Shown in pieces: positions 58,069 to 64,000 of a stretch of 64,000 nt of DNA. A program made the position numbers and the translations under genes. This stretch comes from Bradyrhizobium sp. PSBB068. Its GTDB lineage: Bacteria > Pseudomonadota > Alphaproteobacteria > Rhizobiales > Xanthobacteraceae. The first letter of the stretch is position 1. Each line of letters opens with the position of its first letter. The stretch is from contig CP069300.1 of NCBI GenBank assembly GCA_016839165.1, forward strand, positions 3,224,001 to 3,288,000, given 5' to 3'. The notes beneath the pieces are model-generated. The model saw nothing but the letters and a program-made list of their open reading frames with translations. It was not told the origin of the DNA and made no database searches.

Positions 58069-58785
58069 TTTGGAGCTCTTGACGGCGGCGGGCGCGGATC
58101 ATGGCGCGCGCAAACTGCGCCGCCCGGTGACGCGACGGTCCACCTGATTCGGGGGTGAGGGGAAGGCCAAAACGCGTCTCGCGGCGCAGCGCCGGACGGG
58201 AACTCACCGGGATGATGCGACGGGCGAGGTTTTCACCTCGCGTCAGCGCGAGCATTCGGGGGATCCTGGTCGGCAATGCAGTCTGGCGCATTAAGCGTCG
58301 GCCCGTCTAAACATGTTGGCGGCGAAATTGACCGCCGTATCTTTTGCTGAAAGCCCCGTCCGGCGCCGAAGCGCCTGCCGGCGATCGCATATCGAGGCCC
58401 CAAGGAATCCCCCAAGGAACCGGATAATCGGTTACGCCGTGTCTCAAACCGTCCCTCTGGCGAGGGAGTGTGTCTGGGACCGGACGCCGCTCGGGCTTGA
58501 ATCCGCCACTCCGTGTCAGCCGCGCGCGGCGCTGGCTGGGGAGGGACCGGAAAAACACGGCGGGATCTTCGACTTGGAAGGTTCCACCGCTGCACCAAGA
58601 GGCTGAACGCGACACAACCGGGAGTACTAGCCGTCAGCATTCCGTACATACGTGGATTGACCGTCGCGTGCAAGGGAAGCGTCACGCCGCCGCAACACTC
58701 GGTTCTTTTCGCTCCGATGTCATTAGGGCACGATTAACCGTGTGGTTCTAATGCGGTAAGAAGCAGCTGGGAGGCTCCGAATCGG
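58069..58785. promoter_or_regulatory. rne/amiC intergenic region with candidate long rne leader
   Basis: A minus-strand promoter candidate has TTGCAC and TATGTA separated by 17 nt (58645-58673). It would give an rne 5' leader of about 570 nt. In E. coli, RNase E autoregulates through its own long leader. The leader contains a 7-bp hairpin GCGAGGT-TTTC-ACCTCGC near 58225-58242. No protein gene is supported; small frames on either strand lack ribosome-binding sites. The amiC promoter also lies here, with no clear boxes. Confidence 0.4.
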
Positions 58786-60096
58786 GTGGAGAACCGCGCA
58801 AAACACCTTGTTTTTCTGGGATGCGGGCTGTTGTGCGCTGCAGCATTGGTGGTTGCCGTGGCCAGCGCCCCGAGCGCGGCCGAAGGCCCGCAGGCCGGTG
58901 CATCCGCGCCGGACGCCAGCACCGCGAACTTCCCGGTCGCATCCGGCGCCAGGCTTGCCGGCGACGGCAAGCAGACCCGATTCATCCTCGATCTGGATCG
59001 CAAGATCGAATTTCGCGCCTTCCCGTTGGCCGACCCGTACCGGGTGGTGGTCGATATCCCGCAGGTCAATTTCCAGCTCGCGGCCGGTACCGGCTCGGCT
59101 GGGCGCGGGCTGGTCAAGGCGTTCCGCTATGGCCTCGTGATGCCCGGCGGTTCCCGGATCGTGTTCGACCTGACCGGACCGGTGAAGATCGCCAATTCCT
59201 ACGTGCTTGACGCTGCCAATGGCCAGCCGCCGCGGCTGGTGCTGGATTTCGAGGAGGTCGATCGCACCAGCTTCGTGCAGTCGCTCGCGCCCGAGAGCCG
59301 TCCCGAGCTGAAGCCTGCGATCTCCGAGTCGACCACGGCGGCCATACCGGCCGTCACCACGGCGGCGTTGCCGCCGGTTGCGGTCACCGACTCGCGCCCG
59401 TTGATCGTGATCGATCCCGGCCACGGCGGCATCGACAACGGCACCCAGTCCGGCGATCAGACCGAGAAAAACCTGGTGCTGGGCTTCGGCCTTGCGCTGC
59501 GCGACCGGATCGAGAAGTCGGGCAAGTATCGGGTGATCATGACCCGGTCCGACGACACCTTCATTCCGCTCAACGACCGGGTGAAGATCGCGCGCACGCA
59601 ATCCGCGGCGTTGTTCGTCTCGATCCACGCCGATGCCTTGCCGCGTCGCGAGGGCGATGCCCAGGGCGCCACGATCTACACGGTGTCGGACAAGGCCTCC
59701 GACGCCGAAGCCGAACGGCTGGCGGAAGCGGAGAACAAGGCTGACGCCATCGCCGGCGTGAACCTGACCGACGAGCCGACCGAGGTCGCCGATATCCTGA
59801 TCGACCTCGCGCAGCGCGAGACCAAGACCTTCTCCAACCGCTTCGCCCGGCTGCTGATGGACGAGATGAAGTCCACGGTGCGGATGCACAAGCATCCGCT
59901 GAAATCGGCCGGCTTCCGGGTGCTGAAGGCGCCCGACGTGCCGTCCGTGCTGGTCGAGATCGGCTACGTCTCCAACAAGGGTGACCTCGAACACCTGGTG
60001 TCCGAGAACTGGCGGAACAAGGCCGTCGGATCGATGGTCCAGGCGATCGACACGTTCTTCGCCAAACGGCTGGCAACCGCTGGACCGGCCAAGTGA
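58786..60096 (+). CDS. amiC: N-acetylmuramoyl-L-alanine amidase (AMIN + Amidase_3, AmiC-type)
   Basis: A 436-aa periplasmic amidase that cleaves peptide stems from peptidoglycan at division. A signal peptide (LVFLGCGLLCAAALVVAVASAPSAA) is followed by an AMIN domain (about 50-165, septal targeting) and an Amidase_3 zinc hydrolase from about 205. The zinc site is visible as VIDPGHGG, QTEKNLVL and SIHADALP, with a C-terminal VLVEIGYVSN. The GTG at 58786 has GGGAGG about 11 nt upstream. It is followed by mrcA after 283 nt, a pairing common in alphaproteobacteria. Confidence 0.95.
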   Translation: MENRAKHLVFLGCGLLCAAALVVAVASAPSAAEGPQAGASAPDASTANFPVASGARLAGDGKQTRFILDLDRKIEFRAFPLADPYRVVVDIPQVNFQLAAGTGSAGRGLVKAFRYGLVMPGGSRIVFDLTGPVKIANSYVLDAANGQPPRLVLDFEEVDRTSFVQSLAPESRPELKPAISESTTAAIPAVTTAALPPVAVTDSRPLIVIDPGHGGIDNGTQSGDQTEKNLVLGFGLALRDRIEKSGKYRVIMTRSDDTFIPLNDRVKIARTQSAALFVSIHADALPRREGDAQGATIYTVSDKASDAEAERLAEAENKADAIAGVNLTDEPTEVADILIDLAQRETKTFSNRFARLLMDEMKSTVRMHKHPLKSAGFRVLKAPDVPSVLVEIGYVSNKGDLEHLVSENWRNKAVGSMVQAIDTFFAKRLATAGPAK

Positions 60097-60379
60097 AATT
60101 GTCCGGCTGAAAAGCCGGTGCCGTTGCGCGGAAGCCCTAGTTTGGCCACAGCGGCAACGGTATAGACAATCGACCGCAGGTCCGCAGAATCGACCATATT
60201 GTCCGGCGGCTGTTGTTTTTGTTCGCATGCGCAAGGCGGCTCGCCGGGCCAAGGCCTTGTTGTGGAAAGTCCTCGTTGTGACGGGGCTTTGTTGTGAGCC
60301 TTGGTTGTGCGAGGCTTCGCACTTTTGGACAGGCGCCTCTGACGACTGAGCGCCGGAGGGTAGGAACGGAACGTCGATA

Positions 60380-62875
60380 ATGCGCCTGCTCGTGCGGTTT
60401 ATGGGTTTCTTGTTCGCCGCCGGAACCGTCGTGTTCCTGGTCGGTGTCGCCGCCGTCGCCGGCGCCATCTGGCATTTCTCCAAGGATCTGCCCGACTACT
60501 CGCAGCTGCAGGACTACGAGCCACCGGTGATGACCCGTGTGCATGCCGCCGACGGCGCATTGCTCGGTGAATATTCCAAGGAGCGCCGGCTCTATCTGCC
60601 GATCCAGGCAGTGCCGAAGCTCGTGATCAACGCGTTCCTCGCCGCCGAAGACAAGAACTTCTACGAGCACGGCGGCATCGACTATCAGGGTATGGCGCGC
60701 GCCGCGATTCTCTACGCGCAGAATTACGGCTCCAACCGCCGCCCGCAGGGCGCCTCGACCATCACCCAGCAGGTCGCCAAGAACTTCCTGCTGACCAACG
60801 AGGTCTCGTTCGCGCGCAAGATAAAGGAAGCCCTGCTGGCGATGCGCATCGAGCGCGCCTATTCCAAGGACCGCATCCTCGAGCTCTATCTCAACGAAAT
60901 CTATCTCGGGCTCGGCGCCTACGGCATCGCTGCGGCGTCGCTGGTCTATTTCGACAAATCGGTCAACGAGCTAACGATCGCGGAAGCGTCCTATCTCGCC
61001 TCGCTGCCGAAGGCGCCGGCCGCGCTGCATCCGGTCCGCAACCGTGACCGCGCGATCGAACGCCGCAACTATGTGATCGACCGCCTGCTGGAGAACGGCT
61101 GGATCAAGCAGGCCGACGCCGACAAGGCGCGCAAGGACGCGCTTAACGTCACCAACCGCTCGAACGGCGCGCACATCTTCGCAGGCGAATATTTCGCCGA
61201 GGAAGTCCGCCGCGACATCTTCGAGCGCTACGGCGAAAAGAAGCTCTACGAGGGGGGCCTCTCGGTCCGCACCACGCTGGATCCCAAGATCCAGGTGATG
61301 GCGCGCAAGACCATGGTGGCCGGCCTCGTCAACTACGACGAGGCGCAGGGCTGGCGTGGGCCAGTTCACAAGCTCGACATCTCCGGCGACTGGGGCGTCA
61401 AGCTCGCCGACGTCAAATCGCTGTCCGACATCTCGCCATGGCGGATGGCGGTGGTGCTGGAGACCAGCGACCAGTCGGCGCGGATCGGCTTTCAGCCGGG
61501 CCGCGAGCTCGGCGGTGCGGTCAGCAAGGAACGGCAGACCGGCATCATCACGATGGAGGGCGTGCGCTGGGCCAAGTCCAAGGGCAAGGCGCCGACGGCG
61601 GTGTCGCAGGTGCTGCAGCCCGGCGACGTGATCTATGCCGATCCGCTGGTGACCAAGGACGGCACCGCGGTCGAAGGCCAGTACCGCCTGCGCCAATTGC
61701 CGGAGGTCTCCGGCGCGATGGTGGCGATGGACCCGTGGACCGGCCGCGTGCTCGCGATGGTCGGCGGCTTCTCGTTCGACCAGAGCCAGTTCAACCGCGC
61801 GACGCAGGCCTACCGGCAGCCCGGCTCGTCGTTCAAGCCGATCGTGTATTCGTCGGCGCTGGACAACGGCTATACGCCGTCGACCACGGTGATCGACGCG
61901 CCGATCGAGATCGATCAGGGGCAGGGCGCCGGCGTGTGGCGACCGGAGAACTATTCCACCGGCAAATATTACGGCCCGACCACGCTGCGCAACGCACTGC
62001 AACGCTCGCTCAACACTGTGACGGTGCGGCTCGCGCAGGACATCGGCATGCCGCTGGTCGGCGAGTATGCGAAACGCTTCGGCGTCTATGACGAATTGCC
62101 GAACTATCTGTCCTATGCGCTGGGGGCCGGTGAAACCACCGTGATGCGGATGGTGACGGCCTATTCGATGTTCGCCAATGGCGGCCGTCGCGTGAAGCCG
62201 ACGCTGATCGATCGCATCCAGGATCGCTACGGCCACACCATTTTCAAGCACGATACCCGCGAATGCCGCGGCTGCGACGCGCCTGGCGGCTGGAAGAGCC
62301 AGCCGGAGCCGCAGCTGGTCGACCGCCGCGAGCAAGTGCTCGATCCGATGACCGCTTACCAGATCACCGAGATGATGGAAGGCGTGGTCCAGCGCGGCAC
62401 CGCGACCGTCGTCAAGGAAGTCGGCAAGCCGATCGCCGGCAAGACCGGCACCACCAACGACGAAAAGGACGTCTGGTTCGTCGGCTTCTCGCCGGATCTC
62501 GCGGTCGGCGTCTACATGGGCTACGACAAGCCGCGCAATCTCGGCCGCGCCGCCACCGGCGGTCACGTCGCCGCGCCGATCGCCCGCGACTTCCTGAAGC
62601 TTGCGCTCGCCGACAAGCCGCCGACGCCGTTCAAGGTGCCGGCCGGGATCAAGCTGATCCGGGTCGATGCCAAGACCGGCATGCGTGCCGGCCCCGGCGA
62701 CGGCGGCAACACCATCCTCGAAGCCTTCAAGCCGGGCACCGCGCCGCCGGAGAATTACTCGGTCATCGGGGTCGCCGATGCCGACGGCCGCGGCCCGGCG
62801 CCGCAGCCGTCGCAGGGAGGCGGGCAGCCTGACAGCGGCTTCTTCATGCGGCCGGGAACCGGGGGGCTTTACTAG
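60380..62875 (+). CDS. mrcA: Penicillin-binding protein 1A (bifunctional transglycosylase/transpeptidase)
   Basis: An 831-aa class A PBP. After one N-terminal membrane segment comes the GT51 domain (AAEDKNFYEHGGID, GASTITQQVAKN, ELYLNEIYLG). An OB-like insert follows, then the transpeptidase domain with SSFKP (nucleophile Ser, SxxK), the SLN motif in RSLNTVTVRLA, and KTGTTNDEKDVWFVG (KTG). It polymerises glycan strands and cross-links them. The C-terminal 30 residues are Gly/Gln-rich. It is adjacent to amiC. Confidence 0.96.
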   Translation: MRLLVRFMGFLFAAGTVVFLVGVAAVAGAIWHFSKDLPDYSQLQDYEPPVMTRVHAADGALLGEYSKERRLYLPIQAVPKLVINAFLAAEDKNFYEHGGIDYQGMARAAILYAQNYGSNRRPQGASTITQQVAKNFLLTNEVSFARKIKEALLAMRIERAYSKDRILELYLNEIYLGLGAYGIAAASLVYFDKSVNELTIAEASYLASLPKAPAALHPVRNRDRAIERRNYVIDRLLENGWIKQADADKARKDALNVTNRSNGAHIFAGEYFAEEVRRDIFERYGEKKLYEGGLSVRTTLDPKIQVMARKTMVAGLVNYDEAQGWRGPVHKLDISGDWGVKLADVKSLSDISPWRMAVVLETSDQSARIGFQPGRELGGAVSKERQTGIITMEGVRWAKSKGKAPTAVSQVLQPGDVIYADPLVTKDGTAVEGQYRLRQLPEVSGAMVAMDPWTGRVLAMVGGFSFDQSQFNRATQAYRQPGSSFKPIVYSSALDNGYTPSTTVIDAPIEIDQGQGAGVWRPENYSTGKYYGPTTLRNALQRSLNTVTVRLAQDIGMPLVGEYAKRFGVYDELPNYLSYALGAGETTVMRMVTAYSMFANGGRRVKPTLIDRIQDRYGHTIFKHDTRECRGCDAPGGWKSQPEPQLVDRREQVLDPMTAYQITEMMEGVVQRGTATVVKEVGKPIAGKTGTTNDEKDVWFVGFSPDLAVGVYMGYDKPRNLGRAATGGHVAAPIARDFLKLALADKPPTPFKVPAGIKLIRVDAKTGMRAGPGDGGNTILEAFKPGTAPPENYSVIGVADADGRGPAPQPSQGGGQPDSGFFMRPGTGGLY

Positions 62876-62979
62876 CGGCCGATGCGACGAATCGCCGGGA
62901 TAGTGCGGCCAAGCCGATTGCGCTTTGCCGCGCCGGTCGCTACATCCCCCGGAACCTTTTTGCCAACACCTGAAAGACC

Positions 62980-64000
62980 ATGCGCGCGGAAATCGAACGC
63001 CTTGTTGAAGAGATCAAGCAGTCAGTCGGGCTGCTGAGGAGGCATCTTTGACGTCGAACAATCGACGGCACGCCTCGCTGAGCTGAACAAGCTCGCAGAA
63101 GATTCCAATCTCTGGAACGATCCCCAGAAGGCCCAGCGGCTGATGCAGGAGCGCACCTCATTGGAGGACGCGCTCTCGGGTATCGGCAAGGTCGAGCGCG
63201 AGCTCGAGGATCAGGTCGGCATGATCGAGCTCGGCGAGGCCGAGAACGATGCCGGCGTGGTCGCTGAGGCCGAGAAGGCGCTCAAGGACCTCAAGAAGGA
63301 GGTCGCCCGGCGCGAGCTGGAAGCGCTGCTCTCGGGCGAGGCCGACAAGTTCGATTCCTATCTCGAGGTCCATGCCGGCGCCGGCGGCACCGAGAGCCAG
63401 GACTGGGCCCAGATGCTGCTGCGCATGTACACGCGCTGGGCGGAGAAGCACGGCTTCAAGATCGAGTTCCTCGAAGAGTCCCAGGGTGAAGAGGCCGGCA
63501 TCAAGTCCGCCACCATCCAGATCTCCGGGCACAATGCTTATGGCTGGCTGAAGACCGAGGCCGGCGTGCACCGCCTGGTGCGCATCTCGCCGTTCGACTC
63601 CAATGCGCGGCGGCACACCTCGTTCTCGTCGGTGCAGATCTTTCCGGTGATCGACGACAGCATCAAGATCGAGATCAAGGAGAGCGACGTCCGCACCGAC
63701 ACGATGCGGTCGGGCGGCGCCGGCGGCCAGCACGTCAACAAGACCGAGTCGGCGGTGCGCCTGACACACATTCCGACCGGCATCGCCGTGGTCTGCCAGG
63801 CGGGCCGCTCCCAGCACAAGAACCGGGCACAGGCCTGGGACATGCTGCGCGCACGACTGTACGAAATCGAGCTGAAGAAGCGCGAGGAGCAGGCGGCTGC
63901 CGATCAGGCCGCCAAGACCGATATCGGCTGGGGTCACCAGATCCGCTCCTATGTGCTGCAGCCCTACCAGATGGTGAAGGACCTGCGCACCGGTGTGCAG
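62980..64000 (+). CDS. prfB: Peptide chain release factor 2 with programmed +1 frameshift (partial, runs past right edge)
   Basis: The gene starts at the ATG at 62980 and reads 23 codons ([12 protein letters not shown]...LRRHL) to an in-frame TGA at 63049-63051. It continues in the +1 frame (DVEQSTARL). The shift site is CTTTGAC (63046-63052), preceded by an internal Shine-Dalgarno AGGAGG (63037-63042) three bases before CTT, the classical RF2 autoregulation signal. Downstream are the anticodon-like SPF in VRISPFDSN and the catalytic GGQ in [14 protein letters not shown]. Termination at UGA by RF2 itself competes with the shift, so RF2 level sets its own synthesis. The window ends within the C-terminal part. 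Confidence 0.97.
63037..63052 (+). promoter_or_regulatory. RF2 programmed frameshift site
   Basis: AGGAGG, three spacer bases, then CTT TGA C. The internal Shine-Dalgarno pairs with 16S rRNA and pushes the ribosome from CUU into the +1 frame. The same arrangement (AGGGGG TAT CTT TGA C) occurs in E. coli prfB. Confidence 0.95.

Overview
The window looks like a chromosomal segment of a Bradyrhizobium-type alphaproteobacterium (Rhizobiales). GC content is high. The backbone carries family markers of that group: a long B12-dependent NrdJ, an NDUFA12-like complex I accessory protein, BA14K, DUF1236 and DUF2155 secreted proteins, aroQ-accB-accC in a row, an RNase E with a long insert in its S1 domain, and palindromic intergenic repeats typical of these genomes. 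The genus call is an inference from gene content.

Layout. Positions 1 to about 9,000 form an accessory region. A minus-strand three-gene cluster reads dGTPase-type HD hydrolase (5880 to 4435), then a short poly(A)-polymerase-head nucleotidyltransferase (4432 to 3674), then a very large protein that runs off the left edge (3535 to <1). The large protein has a RecB/TM0106-like PD-(D/E)XK nuclease with a four-cysteine set, and a C-terminal UPF1/Dna2-type SF1 helicase. It does not appear as a closed ORF because its stop codon lies outside the window. I regard this cluster as a candidate anti-phage or nucleic-acid-processing system. It is followed by an unknown 184-aa gene, an ISL3-type transposase fragment, a frameshifted TniQ-like remnant, three copies of a 16-bp sequence, and an ImmA/IrrE-like protein that has lost its zinc site.

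Backbone from 9,191 onward: nrdJ with a leader of about 450 nt; two paralogous EamA transporters on either side of a hybrid histidine kinase/response regulator pair; a BA14K protein; an NDUFA12 protein; a candidate sRNA with a strong terminator; a divergent isonitrile hydratase-like/GlxA-AraC pair; nhaA; a hydrolase-SDR pair; a DUF2155 protein; aat; and a DASS anion transporter. Next is a six-gene tripartite RND efflux operon (adaptor, two RND pumps, outer-membrane lipoprotein, two small secreted proteins; 29342-39226). After it come an unknown protein, a translationally coupled three-gene two-component operon, aroQ-accB-accC, a DUF1236 protein, a DsbA-like protein, a BepA-like protease, an aminotransferase, a DctA transporter, a DadA-like oxidase, rne, an amiC-type amidase, mrcA, and prfB, which is cut by the right edge and carries a programmed +1 frameshift.

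Functional grouping. nrdJ, the dGTPase and the helicase-nuclease all touch deoxynucleotide or nucleic-acid metabolism, but only the last two share a transcription unit with the nucleotidyltransferase. amiC, mrcA and bepA serve the envelope. accBC and aroQ are core biosynthesis. No tRNA, rRNA, CRISPR array or complete insertion sequence was recognised.
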